From Agromyces sp. CF514 (GTDB lineage Bacteria; Actinomycetota; Actinomycetes; Actinomycetales; Microbacteriaceae), in contig NZ_FOZD01000001.1 of NCBI RefSeq assembly GCF_900113185.1, forward strand, positions 806,001-870,000: DNA of 64,000 nt, read 5' to 3'. Every line of letters starts with the position of its first letter. The stretch's first letter is position 1. The position numbers were made by a program, and so were the translations under genes. Below, in pieces: positions 1 to 8,220 of this stretch. The notes below the pieces were generated by a model that worked only from the letters and a program-made list of their open reading frames with translations, was not told the origin of the DNA and did no database searches.

Positions 1-64
1 CGGCGTTCTCCAAGCCGGCCTCAGAGGGCCGTCGCGCCCGTGACCTCTCGCGCCTCGGCGCGAA

Positions 65-91
65 CGAGCCGCGAGCCGCGCACGCGGCTCG
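65..91. terminator. Candidate hairpin at the window edge
   Basis: Nine-base arms CGAGCCGCG (65-73) and CGCGGCTCG (83-91) are perfectly complementary across a 9-base loop. There is no T-rich tail. It may end a gene lying to the left of the window or form part of the leader of the FBP gene at 159. I see no gene in bases 1-158. Confidence 0.35.
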
Positions 92-158
92 GGCACCTCC
101 TCCAGGAACATCCCGACGGGTCGCACGCGCGACCCGCAACGACGAAGGACTCATCACC

Positions 159-650
159 ATGCTCCCCATCGACGACGCGCGCATCCGCGCCTCGTTCATC
201 AACGCCACCCAGCGCGAGCGCGCTGCGGTGACCCTGCCTGCGGGCTTCGCGACCCTCGACTGGGACGCGCTCGACTTCCTCGGCTGGCGCGACCCCAAGC
301 TGCCGAAGGTCGGCTACGTCGTGGTCGAGGCCGAGGGCGGCCTCGTCGGCGTCATGCTGCGCGAGGCCGACGGCCGCATCCGCACCAGGCCGCAGTGCTC
401 GTGGTGCGCCGACGTCACCCTGCCGAACGACGTGGTGTTCTACACCGCCAAGCGCTCCGGGGCCTCCGGGCGCAACGGCAACACGGTCGGCACGTTGGCC
501 TGCGCCGGCTTCGAGTGCTCGCGCAATGCGCGCCGCCTGCCGTCGGTGGCCTACGTCGGGTTCGACGTCGAGGCCGCGCGGCAGCGGCGCATCGAGGCGC
601 TCCGCGAGCACGTGGCCGGCTTCGTGCACACGGTGCGCGAGGGATCCTGA
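159..650 (+). CDS. FBP-type treble-clef zinc-finger protein
   Basis: This 163-residue protein resembles the C-terminal treble-clef zinc-finger domain (FBP_C) of elongation factor G-binding proteins of the FusB/FBP type. The visible zinc ligands are Cys80 and Cys83 (CSWC) and Cys115 and Cys120 (CAGFEC), with a basic stretch SRNARR after the last cysteine. Family members of the fuller FusB type bind EF-G and release it from stalled or antibiotic-trapped ribosomes. Here the part before the finger is only about 75 residues, so that activity is not assured. The ATG at 159 is preceded by GAAGGA at 144-149. The gene stands alone and converges on the SGNH hydrolase gene, 47 bases away. A ribosome-associated role is inferred from the family only. 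Confidence 0.7.
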   Translation: MLPIDDARIRASFINATQRERAAVTLPAGFATLDWDALDFLGWRDPKLPKVGYVVVEAEGGLVGVMLREADGRIRTRPQCSWCADVTLPNDVVFYTAKRSGASGRNGNTVGTLACAGFECSRNARRLPSVAYVGFDVEAARQRRIEALREHVAGFVHTVREGS

Positions 651-697
651 CCGCGCCTGCTCAGGCGAGGCGGATGCCGCGGGCCGGCGCCCAGGCG

Positions 698-1468
698 TCA
701 GTGCGCGGCATCCGGGGACAGGGGCTCCAGCGTCGCGCGCTTGGCCGCGCGGCCGTCGCCCGACGACCGGCCCGTGAGGCGGCGGCCGATCCACGGCAGC
801 ACGAACTCGCGGTAGTAGGCGGCCGTGTTGCGGCTGCGCGGGCCGGCCGGCGCCGCGGCGACCTCGGCGACGCCCCACTCCTCGGGCACGGGCACGCCGA
901 TCGCCGTGAGCACGTTGCTCGCGACGCGCGCGTGCCCGAGCGAGTTCAGGTGCAGCTTGTCGGCCGACCAGTACCGGATGTCGCGCAGGCCCCGGTCGTT
1001 GAAGTTGTCGACGAACGTGACGCCGGGCACGTCGGCGAGGTCGACGAGCGCCGTGGTCAGCCGAGCACCCCGGGCATCGAAGACCTTGCCGAGCGGGAGG
1101 TGCTCGGTGGGGTTCGCACCGCTCAGCATGAGCACGTGGATGCCCTCGTCGCGGATGCGGTGGATCGCCTCGCGGAAGCGCGCGGCGGTGACCTGCTCGT
1201 CCATGCGGGGGCGGAGCATGTCGTTGCCGCCGCCGTTGAAGCTCAGGAGCTCGGGCTTCAACGCGATCGCCGCCTCGAGCTGCTCGTCGATGATCGGCCC
1301 GAGCTTGCGGCCCCGGATCGCGAGGTTCGCGTAGCCGATCGGTTCGCGCGCCGCGATCGCGAGGCCCATGGCGACGAAGTCGGCCCAGCCGCGCACGCTG
1401 CCGTCGGGCAGTTCGTCGCCGACGCCCTCGGTGAAGCTGTCGCCGATGGCCGCATAGGAGTGGAACAT
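698..1468 (-). CDS. SGNH/GDSL-family hydrolase
   Basis: A 256-residue esterase or lipase-like hydrolase of the SGNH superfamily. All four blocks are visible: block I GDSFTEG with nucleophile Ser11, an oxyanion-hole glycine near residue 54, block III GGGND with Asn82, and block V with Asp170 and His173. There is no signal peptide, so it is probably cytoplasmic. The start is the ATG at 1468, because a TAGCGT -10 box (complement at 1476-1481) lies 7 bases upstream and suggests a leaderless mRNA; a longer reading frame would run through this promoter. It is divergent from the beta-glucosidase gene. The natural substrate cannot be read from the sequence. Confidence 0.85.
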   Translation of the reverse strand: MFHSYAAIGDSFTEGVGDELPDGSVRGWADFVAMGLAIAAREPIGYANLAIRGRKLGPIIDEQLEAAIALKPELLSFNGGGNDMLRPRMDEQVTAARFREAIHRIRDEGIHVLMLSGANPTEHLPLGKVFDARGARLTTALVDLADVPGVTFVDNFNDRGLRDIRYWSADKLHLNSLGHARVASNVLTAIGVPVPEEWGVAEVAAAPAGPRSRNTAAYYREFVLPWIGRRLTGRSSGDGRAAKRATLEPLSPDAAH

Positions 1469-1551
1469 GCGCTCAACGCTACCTTTCCGAGGTGACGGCG
1501 CTCGCCGTGGCGATCGCACCGGCTCCCATGGCGCGGCGACCGGCTCGGCAC

Positions 1552-1584
1552 TAGGCTCGGCGCAAGTGGGTCAGATGTCCCACT
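1552..1584 (+). promoter_or_regulatory. Promoter and palindromic operator of the beta-glucosidase gene
   Basis: A -10-like TAGGCT (1552-1557) is followed about 8 bases later by the interrupted palindrome AGTGGG-n-CA-nn-TG-n-CCCACT (1565-1584), in which 16 of 20 bases are symmetric. The site would cover the transcription start, the usual position for a repressor of a sugar-utilisation gene. No regulator gene adjoins it, so the protein that binds is unknown. Confidence 0.5.
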
Positions 1585-1613
1585 CTGACGCTTCCTTCGA
1601 TGGCGAGGTTCCA

Positions 1614-2990
1614 GTGGTCGACGCACGCATGCCCGAGTTCCCCCGCGGCTTCCGGTGGGGTGCGGCCACGGCCGCGTTCCAGATCGAGGGGTCGACCACG
1701 GCCGACGGGCGAGGTCCGAGCATCTGGGACACCTTCACCGCCGAGCCCGGCCGGGTGGTCGACGGCTCGAACGCGCTGGTCGCGTCCGACAGTTACCGCA
1801 GGTACCGCGACGACATCGCCCTGCTCGCCGAACTCGGCGCGACCGACTACCGGTTCTCGATCTCGTGGCCGCGCGTGCAGCCCGTGGGCTCCGGGGCGGC
1901 CAACGCCGCCGGACTCGACCACTACGAGCGGTTCGTCGACGCGCTCGCCGAGGCCGGCATCGCGCCCCTCGCGACGCTCTACCACTGGGACCTGCCGCAG
2001 CCGCTCGAAGACGCCGGAGGCTGGCTCGTGCGCGACACCGCCGAGCGCTACGCCGAGTACGTCGGCCTCGTGCTCGACCGCCTCGGCGACCGCGTCGACC
2101 GCTGGATCACGCTCAACGAGCCCGCGATGACGACGCTCGAAGGGTATGCGCTCGGCACGCAGGCGCCCGGGCGCACGCTCATGCTCGGTGCGCTGCCGAC
2201 GGTGCACCACCAGTTGCTCGGGCACGGGCTCGCGGTCGCCGCGATCCGCGCCGCCGGCACGGCGGAGGTCGGCATCACGAACAACCACACCCTCGTCGTG
2301 CCCGCGTCGGACCGGCCGGCCGACCTCCTGGCCGCCGGCGCGTTCGACATCGTCTACAACCGCATCTTCATCGACCCGGTGCTCACGGGCGCCTACCCCG
2401 ACCTGTCGGCGTTCGGGCTCGAGCGGTTTCCCGGACTCGAGCCGGGCGACCTCGAGGTGATCTCGGCGCCGCTCGACTTCTACGGCGTGAACTCGTACAA
2501 CCCGACGTACGTCGCGGCACCCGCCGAGGGCTCGGAGTTCGCGCTCGCGGGGCTGCCGTTCGAGCCCGTCGCGCCGCCCGAGGGCACGCCGGTCACGGGC
2601 TTCGACTGGCCCGTCGTTCCCGAGGCATTCACCGAACTGCTCGTGGGCCTCCGCCGCGACTACGGCGACGCGCTGCCGCCCGTGGTCGTCACCGAGAACG
2701 GCGCCTCGTACGTCGACGAGGTCGTGCCGGGCGACGACGGCGAGCCCGCGGTGCACGACGACGAGCGCATCGCCTACCTCGACGGGCACCTTCGGGCGGT
2801 CGCCGAGGCGATCGACCAGGGCGTCGACGTGCGCGGCTACTTCGTGTGGTCGCTCGTCGACAACTTCGAGTGGGCGCAGGGCTACACGCAGCGGTTCGGG
2901 CTCGTGCACGTCGACTTCGAGACCGGCGAACGCACGCGCAAGGACTCGTTCGACTGGTATCGGAGGGTCATCGCCCGGCAGCGGCGCTGA
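1614..2990 (+). CDS. Glycoside hydrolase family 1 beta-glucosidase
   Basis: A GH1 retaining beta-glycosidase of 458 residues, the usual family length. From this start the acid/base Glu169 lies in TLNEP and the nucleophile Glu361 in VTENG. The N-terminal family signature FRWGAATAAFQIEG and the LYHWDLPQ strand are present. It probably releases glucose from short beta-glucosides in the cytoplasm, as there is no signal peptide. I chose the GTG at 1614 because GAGG lies 5 bases before it. The codons between the ATG at 1575 and 1614 end mostly in A or T, unlike the rest of the gene, and that ATG sits inside a palindromic operator. An ATG at 1629 is also possible. The exact glycoside preference is not determined. 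Confidence 0.9.
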   Translation: MVDARMPEFPRGFRWGAATAAFQIEGSTTADGRGPSIWDTFTAEPGRVVDGSNALVASDSYRRYRDDIALLAELGATDYRFSISWPRVQPVGSGAANAAGLDHYERFVDALAEAGIAPLATLYHWDLPQPLEDAGGWLVRDTAERYAEYVGLVLDRLGDRVDRWITLNEPAMTTLEGYALGTQAPGRTLMLGALPTVHHQLLGHGLAVAAIRAAGTAEVGITNNHTLVVPASDRPADLLAAGAFDIVYNRIFIDPVLTGAYPDLSAFGLERFPGLEPGDLEVISAPLDFYGVNSYNPTYVAAPAEGSEFALAGLPFEPVAPPEGTPVTGFDWPVVPEAFTELLVGLRRDYGDALPPVVVTENGASYVDEVVPGDDGEPAVHDDERIAYLDGHLRAVAEAIDQGVDVRGYFVWSLVDNFEWAQGYTQRFGLVHVDFETGERTRKDSFDWYRRVIARQRR

Positions 2991-3013
2991 GCGGCCCGGT
3001 CGAACCCGCGCGG

Positions 3014-3119
3014 CTCGGGCGAACACGGGGTGCTCGGGCGAACGCGCGGCTCAGGCGAACGCGCGGGGCTCAGGACGATCGGACGCCGTTCCGACCTGAA
3101 TCGGGCACGTTCGCCTGAG
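3014..3119. repeat. Repeat array and hairpin after the beta-glucosidase gene
   Basis: Three copies of CTCRGGCGAACnCG begin at 3014, 3033 and 3050. The third forms the left arm of a hairpin: CTCAGGCGAACG (3050-3061) pairs perfectly with CGTTCGCCTGAG (3108-3119). Inside it TCAGG pairs with CCTGA and CGGA with TCCG. It lies between two converging genes and could end both transcripts. Bases 3146-3190 then hold three copies of the GCGGATGYCG word. Confidence 0.5.
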
Positions 3120-3204
3120 GGGGGCGCGCGTGTCTTCGGGCGCACGGATGCCGCGGTCGAGCGGATGTCGCGGGCGAGCGGATGCCGAGGGCGCGCGCTC
3201 GCGG

Positions 3205-4767
3205 CTACTGCACCGCGAGCAGGGCCGCCCAGAGGTCGGCGCGCGCGTGGAAGCCCGAGAGGTCGCGCTCGAGCAGGCGCTCGGCGAGCGCGATGCGGCT
3301 GCGCACGGTGTGCCGGTGCACGCCGAGCTGCTGCGCGGTCGCGTCGAACTGGCCGCCGTGCTCGAGCCACGTGCGCACGGTGTCGACGAGCGTGGTTCCG
3401 GATGCCGCGTCGTGCTCGACGAGCGGCGCGAGCGTCGCAACGGCGACCGCCCTGGCATCGGTGCGCGCGAGGAACGCGAGCACGCCCTGCCGGCTGATCT
3501 CGTCGAAGGCGACGACCCGGGCCCCGGAGCCGGCCTCCCGGGCGCGTTCGAGCGCACGGAGCGCCTGCTCGTGCGCGGCGGCGAGGCCCTCGATCGGCAC
3601 CGCGTCGGAGACCCCGACCGGCAGGTCGAACTCGGCGCAGAGCTCGTCGGCGATCGCCTGGTCGGCCGCCTCGAGCACCAGCACGATGAGTTCGCCGTCG
3701 CGCGCGAAGAACAGGCGGCCGCCGCGCTCGTCGACGCGGAGCTCGAGCAGCTCGGTCAGGCGGTCGATCGCGTGGGCCGCGGCATCCGTCACCGCGACGC
3801 GCACCGGGGCCTCGGGAAGCGGGCCCCACATCTCGGAGGCGACCCGCTCGGCCAGCGACGTGTCGCCCGCGAGCAGGCTGCGCAGCAGGCCCGTGCGCAG
3901 GTGGCCGCGTGCACGGTCGAGGTCGCGGTTCTGCTCGAGCGAGAGCCCGGCGAGCGCGATCACCGAGGTCACGACCTCGCGTCCCGCCTGGTCGAGCTCG
4001 GGGGAGTCGCCCACGGCGAGCACGCCACGGAGTGCGCCGCCCGAGCCGAGCGTCTGCATGGTGACGTGCTGCGGGTGCCCGGTCGACTCGCCGACGAGCA
4101 CCGTTCGGCTCGCGCGCTGTCCGCGTCGCAGCATCGAGCGGGCCTCGCCCACGACCTCGCCGAGCGAGGGCTGGCCGAGCGCGCCCTGGGGCGCCTCACG
4201 GTCGAGGGCGCCAGTGGCGTCGACCAGCCCGACCCACGTGCCGAGTCGCTGCGAGAGCTCGGCGAGCGTCGCGGTGAGGCCGTCGGGGCGCAGGGCGGCA
4301 CGCGAGATCGCGCGCTGCGCCGAGAGCGCCCAGGCCTGCCGCGCGTAGGCGTCTTCGGCGAGCAGGTCGGCGACGAGCTTCGCGATCGCGATGAACGGCA
4401 CCCGGTAGGGCACCTCGAAGAGCGGGAGTCCGAGCTCCACGCAGGCGTCGACGAGTGCTGCGGGCGTGCCGGCGCGGATCACCTCGGTGCCGAAGCCGAG
4501 GGCGGCGACGCCTCGGTCGCGCAGGCGCTGCACGTACGCGCGTGCGAAGCCCTCGGCATCCGCCCTCGCATCGTCGTGCTCGAACTGGGTGCCGGTCGTG
4601 AGCAGCACCTGGCCCTCGTCGAGGAACGGCGCCGGGTCGGCGAGGTCGGAGCTGTGCGCCCAGACGACGGGCGCGACGAGCGCTTCGGCGGGCAGGGCGT
4701 CTGCGGGGGTCAGCAGTCCGAGGGCGAGCTCGGGGCGGTCGAGCAGGGTCTGCACCGTCGGCTGCAC
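3205..4767 (-). CDS. PucR-family transcriptional regulator
   Basis: A 520-residue regulator with the PucR architecture: an N-terminal PucR domain (about residues 5-125), a central GGDEF-like domain (about 285-400) and a C-terminal helix-turn-helix with the typical AQQLGVHRHTVRSRI segment. Family members control purine, amino-acid or aromatic catabolism in response to a metabolite. The GTG at 4767 has GGAGGG 7 bases upstream. The gene lies 118 bases downstream of kynU on the same strand, so it may be cotranscribed with the kynurenine operon or use its own promoter in that gap. Control of kynU or of a purine pathway elsewhere are both possible; its position favours the former. Confidence 0.85.
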   Translation of the reverse strand: MQPTVQTLLDRPELALGLLTPADALPAEALVAPVVWAHSSDLADPAPFLDEGQVLLTTGTQFEHDDARADAEGFARAYVQRLRDRGVAALGFGTEVIRAGTPAALVDACVELGLPLFEVPYRVPFIAIAKLVADLLAEDAYARQAWALSAQRAISRAALRPDGLTATLAELSQRLGTWVGLVDATGALDREAPQGALGQPSLGEVVGEARSMLRRGQRASRTVLVGESTGHPQHVTMQTLGSGGALRGVLAVGDSPELDQAGREVVTSVIALAGLSLEQNRDLDRARGHLRTGLLRSLLAGDTSLAERVASEMWGPLPEAPVRVAVTDAAAHAIDRLTELLELRVDERGGRLFFARDGELIVLVLEAADQAIADELCAEFDLPVGVSDAVPIEGLAAAHEQALRALERAREAGSGARVVAFDEISRQGVLAFLARTDARAVAVATLAPLVEHDAASGTTLVDTVRTWLEHGGQFDATAQQLGVHRHTVRSRIALAERLLERDLSGFHARADLWAALLAVQ

Positions 4768-4786
4768 GTCGCCACCCTCCGCTCGG

Positions 4787-4828
4787 GCATGTACGTGGTG
4801 TCGAACATGCAGCCCCGAGTGTACATGC
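4787..4828. promoter_or_regulatory. Candidate regulator site between kynU and the pucR-like gene
   Basis: GCATGTAC (4787-4794) and GTACATGC (4821-4828) are perfect inverted copies, with a third related half-site GAACATGC at 4803-4810. They lie 20 to 61 bases before the PucR-family start, a suitable place for autoregulation. The binding protein is not identified. Confidence 0.35.
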
Positions 4829-4885
4829 GGGTGCTGCGTTCGACCGGCGGGTCGACCGATGCGCCGGCCGACCCGCCGGGGTCTC

Positions 4886-6169
4886 TCAGGTCACGGCGCC
4901 GCGACGCCCGAACCGGGGATCGCGCCAGACCTCCGTCTCGAGGATCTCGACGAGCACGTCGACCGCGTCCCACACGTCGGCGTGCGAGACGTAGAGCGGG
5001 GTGAAGCCGAAGCGCATCAGGTCGGGTGCCCGGAAATCGCCGATGACGCCGCGCTCGATGAGCGCCTGCATGACCGCGTAGCCATCGGCCTCGCCCGTGC
5101 GGAGCGAGACCTGGCTGCCGCGCCTGGCCGACTGGCGCGGCGTGACGACCTCGACGCCCCATGCGGCGAGGCGCGAGTCGACGAGCGAGATGAAGAGCTC
5201 GGTGAGCCGCAGGCTCTTCTCGCGGAGCTGCTCGAGATCGACGCCGCTCCAGATGTCGAGGCTCGCCTCGAGCGCCGCGACCGACAGCAGCTGCGGCGTG
5301 CCGACCCGGAACCGGGTGACGCCGTCGGCCGGCGCGTACGCGACGTCGAAGTCGAACGGCCTCGCGTGGCCGTGCCAGGCCGTGACGCCGGGGCGGGCCG
5401 CGGCCTGGTGCCGTGCGGCGGCCCAGATGAACGACGGCGAGCCGGGCCCGCCGTTGAGGTACTTGTACGTGCAGCCGATCGCGAAGTCCGCGCCCGCGCC
5501 GTTCAGGTCGACCGGCACCGCGCCCACGCTGTGGCAGAGGTCCCACACCATGATCGCGCCGGCCTCGTGCACCTGCCGCGTCACCTCGGCCAGGTCGTAC
5601 ATGCGCCCGGTGCGGTAGTTCACGTGCGTGAGCACGACGACCGCCACGTCGTCGCCGAGCACGTCGGCGAGAGTCGGGCCGTCGTCGGCGATCAGGCGCC
5701 GCTCGAGCGGACGGCCGGGGTCGCCGAGCAGCTCCTGCACCGACTCGAGCACGTAGAGGTCGGTCGGGAAGTTGCCCCGCTCCGACACGACCACGCGGCG
5801 CTCGGGGCGGAGCCGCGCCGCCGCGACCGCCACCTGGAACAGGCTCGCCGAGGTCGAGTCGCCGAGCACCACCTCGCCGGCCGCGGCGCCGATGAGCGGG
5901 GCGATGCGGTCGCCGAGCGCGGTCGGCTTCTCGAACCATCCGGCGTCGTTCCAGCTGCGGATGAGCCCCGTGCCCCACTCCTCGGCGATCACGCGCTGCA
6001 CGTGCGCCGCCGTGGCCCTGGGCAGCGCGCCGAGCGAGTTGCCGTCGAGGTAGACGACCCCCTCGGGGAGGTCGAACAGGTCACGATGCCCGGCCAGCGG
6101 ATCGGCGGCGTCGAGCGCGGTGCACGTCGCTCGGTCGATCACGTGGGGGATGGAGGTGGCGATGCTCAT
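4886..6169 (-). CDS. kynU: Kynureninase
   Basis: A PLP enzyme that cleaves kynurenine or 3-hydroxykynurenine to anthranilate or 3-hydroxyanthranilate plus alanine. The 427-residue length is normal. Visible features are LDGNSLGALP (41-50), the cofactor-contacting Asp210 in MVWDLCHSVG, and Lys236 in TYKYLNGGPGSP as the Schiff-base lysine. The ATG at 6169 has AGGA upstream, and the gene follows the ACMS decarboxylase by 49 bases. It feeds 3-hydroxyanthranilate to the dioxygenase of the same operon. Kynurenine 3-monooxygenase is not in the window, so either the hydroxylation is encoded elsewhere or hydroxykynurenine is taken up. Confidence 0.95.
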   Translation of the reverse strand: MSIATSIPHVIDRATCTALDAADPLAGHRDLFDLPEGVVYLDGNSLGALPRATAAHVQRVIAEEWGTGLIRSWNDAGWFEKPTALGDRIAPLIGAAAGEVVLGDSTSASLFQVAVAAARLRPERRVVVSERGNFPTDLYVLESVQELLGDPGRPLERRLIADDGPTLADVLGDDVAVVVLTHVNYRTGRMYDLAEVTRQVHEAGAIMVWDLCHSVGAVPVDLNGAGADFAIGCTYKYLNGGPGSPSFIWAAARHQAAARPGVTAWHGHARPFDFDVAYAPADGVTRFRVGTPQLLSVAALEASLDIWSGVDLEQLREKSLRLTELFISLVDSRLAAWGVEVVTPRQSARRGSQVSLRTGEADGYAVMQALIERGVIGDFRAPDLMRFGFTPLYVSHADVWDAVDVLVEILETEVWRDPRFGRRGAVT

Positions 6170-6218
6170 GGCGGGGTCCTTCGCGTCGGGGGCTCGGTGA
6201 TGGGCTGGCGGCAGCGGC

Positions 6219-7211
6219 TCAGAGCGCCAGGAAGCGGCGCGCGTTGCCGTGGCGGATGGCCGCCTTCTGCGCTTCGGTCAGGAAGTCCGCCCGGTCGATC
6301 ACGGCACCCACTGGCCGTTCGCCGAGCGGGTACGGGTAGTCGCTGCCGAGCATGACCTGCTCGGCACCGAGCGTCTCGACCAGCAGGCGCAGCGCGGCCG
6401 GATCGAACACGACCGAGTCCACGCTGAACCGGTCGACGTACGCCGACGGGGCCAGCTCGCTCACGCCGACCAGGTCGCGCCGCTGGTGCCAGGCGTTCTC
6501 GAACCGGCCGAGCCAGAACGCGAACGAGCCGCCGCCGTGCGCGAAGGCGATGCGGAGCGTCGGCGGCACCCGGTCGAACACGCCGCCCAGGATCATCGCG
6601 ATGATCGACAGGTGCGTCTCGGCGGGCATGCCGGTGAGCCAGCGCGCCATCCAGCGATCGAGGCGCGGCGAGTTCGGCATGTCCCACGGGTGCACGAGCA
6701 CGGGCACCCCGCGATCCGCGCAGTGCTGCAGGAACGTCACGATGCCCTCGGCGTCGAGGTCGCGGTCGCCCACGTGGTTGCCGATCTCGACGCCGGCGTG
6801 CCCGGCGGCGATCGCGCGATCGAGCTCCGCGCACGCGGCATCCGTGTCCTGCAGCGGAACCTGGGCGAACGGCAGCAGGCGATCGCGTGCCGGTTCGCAG
6901 ATCTCGAGCGCGAGGTCGTTGAAGATGCGCGCGACCTTCACGGCCTCGTCGCCCGCCTTGTCGTACGAGAAGAAGACGGGCGTGGGCGAGACGACCTGGA
7001 GGTCGACGCCGTCGGCGTCCATGTCGGCGAGGCGTGCCTCGGCATCCCAGCAGTCGACGCCGACGCGACGGAACTCGGTCTCGCCGAGCATGATCATCGC
7101 CTCGCGCTCCGAGTCGACGCGCAGCGACGGCCAGACGCCCGGCCCGGCCTGCGTCGACAGGTCGGGCCAGGTGTTCGGCACGTAATGCGTGTGGATGTCG
7201 ATCGTGCCCAC
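6219..7211 (-). CDS. nbaD: 2-amino-3-carboxymuconate-6-semialdehyde decarboxylase (ACMSD)
   Basis: An amidohydrolase-fold, zinc-dependent decarboxylase that converts ACMS, the ring-cleavage product of 3-hydroxyanthranilate, to 2-aminomuconate semialdehyde. Of 330 residues, the N-terminal metal motif is DIHTHYVPN (His7, His9). Later come the metal or base histidine region LVHPWD, FAHGGGSF, and the C-terminal MLGSDYPYPLG with its catalytic aspartate. These match the ACMSD family. The start is the GTG at 7211, only 5 bases after the dioxygenase stop codon. By removing ACMS quickly the enzyme keeps it from cyclising to quinolinate, so the operon is for energy rather than NAD synthesis. Confidence 0.92.
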   Translation of the reverse strand: MGTIDIHTHYVPNTWPDLSTQAGPGVWPSLRVDSEREAMIMLGETEFRRVGVDCWDAEARLADMDADGVDLQVVSPTPVFFSYDKAGDEAVKVARIFNDLALEICEPARDRLLPFAQVPLQDTDAACAELDRAIAAGHAGVEIGNHVGDRDLDAEGIVTFLQHCADRGVPVLVHPWDMPNSPRLDRWMARWLTGMPAETHLSIIAMILGGVFDRVPPTLRIAFAHGGGSFAFWLGRFENAWHQRRDLVGVSELAPSAYVDRFSVDSVVFDPAALRLLVETLGAEQVMLGSDYPYPLGERPVGAVIDRADFLTEAQKAAIRHGNARRFLAL

Positions 7212-7216
7212 CCGGG

Positions 7217-7741
7217 TCAGCCCTTGCCGGGGTGCACGGTGCCGCACTCGGGGCAGGTGCGCCCCGTCTCGCTCTCGTAGAACTCGCGGAAGACGGGCGG
7301 GAGGTCCTCGACGATGTCGCGGACCTGGAGCTCGACCTCGTGCACCTTGGTGTTGCAGTTCGGGCAGAACCACGCGAACTTCTCGAGCGTGCCCTCCTCG
7401 CGGATGCGCTCGATCACGATGCCGATCGAGCCGGCCTCGGGGCGCTGCGGGGAGTGGAACACGTTGCCGGGCAGCAGCCACATCTCGCCCTCGCGGATGT
7501 CGATGCGCCGCAGGCCCTCGTCGGTCTGGATGTTCACGTGCATGTTGCCGCGGTACTGGTAGAACCACTCCTCGTAGGGGTCGAAGTGGAAGTCGGTGCG
7601 CTGGTTCGGGCCGCCGACGACCTGCACGATGAAGTCGCCCATGGGCGTCCACGCGGCCTTGTTGTTCACGGGCGGCTTCAGCAGGTGCTCGTGCTCCTCG
7701 ATCCACTTCGGGAAATCGATGACGGGCGGGATGGTGCTCAT
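7217..7741 (-). CDS. nbaC: 3-hydroxyanthranilate 3,4-dioxygenase
   Basis: A cupin extradiol dioxygenase of 174 residues, the length of the bacterial form. The catalytic iron ligands are His52, Glu58 and His96, and the substrate-binding arginines are near 48 and 100. A second, rubredoxin-like metal site is formed by Cys126, Cys129, Cys163 and Cys166 (CPNC and CPEC). It opens the ring of 3-hydroxyanthranilate to ACMS with O2. The ATG at 7741 has GAGGAGG close upstream, and its ATGA overlaps the stop of the deaminase gene. Confidence 0.95.
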   Translation of the reverse strand: MSTIPPVIDFPKWIEEHEHLLKPPVNNKAAWTPMGDFIVQVVGGPNQRTDFHFDPYEEWFYQYRGNMHVNIQTDEGLRRIDIREGEMWLLPGNVFHSPQRPEAGSIGIVIERIREEGTLEKFAWFCPNCNTKVHEVELQVRDIVEDLPPVFREFYESETGRTCPECGTVHPGKG

Positions 7742-8220
7742 TGCTCCTCCTCGGGGGTTGCGGTGGTGATGGGGTGGTCTGCGGGCGTGGGCGTCGTCGC
7801 GGCGGCGGGGATACGCGCGACCGCCTGGATCTCGATGCGCAGGTGCGGGTGCGGCAGGGCGTGCACCGCGACCGTCGTGCGGGCGGGGCCGGTCTCGTCG
7901 AAGGTCTCGGCCCACACGGCGTTGTAGCCCGCGAAGTCGTTCATGTCGACCAGGAAGGCGTTCGCCTGCACGACATCGTCGAGCGTGGCACCGCACGCGG
8001 CGAGCACCTCGCGGATGTTCGCCAGCACCGCGCGCGTCTGCACCGCGATGTCGAGTCTCGTCGTGCCGAACTCGTCGACCTCGGCGCCCTCGATCGTGTT
8101 GTCGGGCCGTCGGCTCGACGTGCCCGAGACGAAGACCAGGTCTCCCGAGATCCTCGCGTGTGGGAAGCGACCGCGCGGGGTGGCCTTTCCGGCGACGAGG
8201 ATGCCGCGTGCATCGGTCAT
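7738..8220 (-). CDS. nbaF: 2-aminomuconate deaminase (RidA/YjgF family)
   Basis: A RidA-fold protein of 160 residues. In this setting it is expected to be 2-aminomuconate deaminase, making 4-oxalocrotonate and ammonia. Family features are the [18 protein letters not shown] strand and the [13 protein letters not shown]-terminal strand. A proline- and threonine-rich tail of about 20 residues follows. Both ends overlap neighbouring genes by 4 bases (ATGA). RidA proteins also act as general enamine/imine deaminases, so the specific role rests on the operon. Confidence 0.85.
   Translation of the reverse strand: MTDARGILVAGKATPRGRFPHARISGDLVFVSGTSSRRPDNTIEGAEVDEFGTTRLDIAVQTRAVLANIREVLAACGATLDDVVQANAFLVDMNDFAGYNAVWAETFDETGPARTTVAVHALPHPHLRIEIQAVARIPAAATTPTPADHPITTATPEEEQ

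Noticed and set aside
3146-3190. A CRISPR array from the repeated GCGGATG words
   Set aside because: The units are only about 11-15 bases, spaced irregularly, and occur genome-style across coding and noncoding DNA. There are no cas genes or unique spacers.
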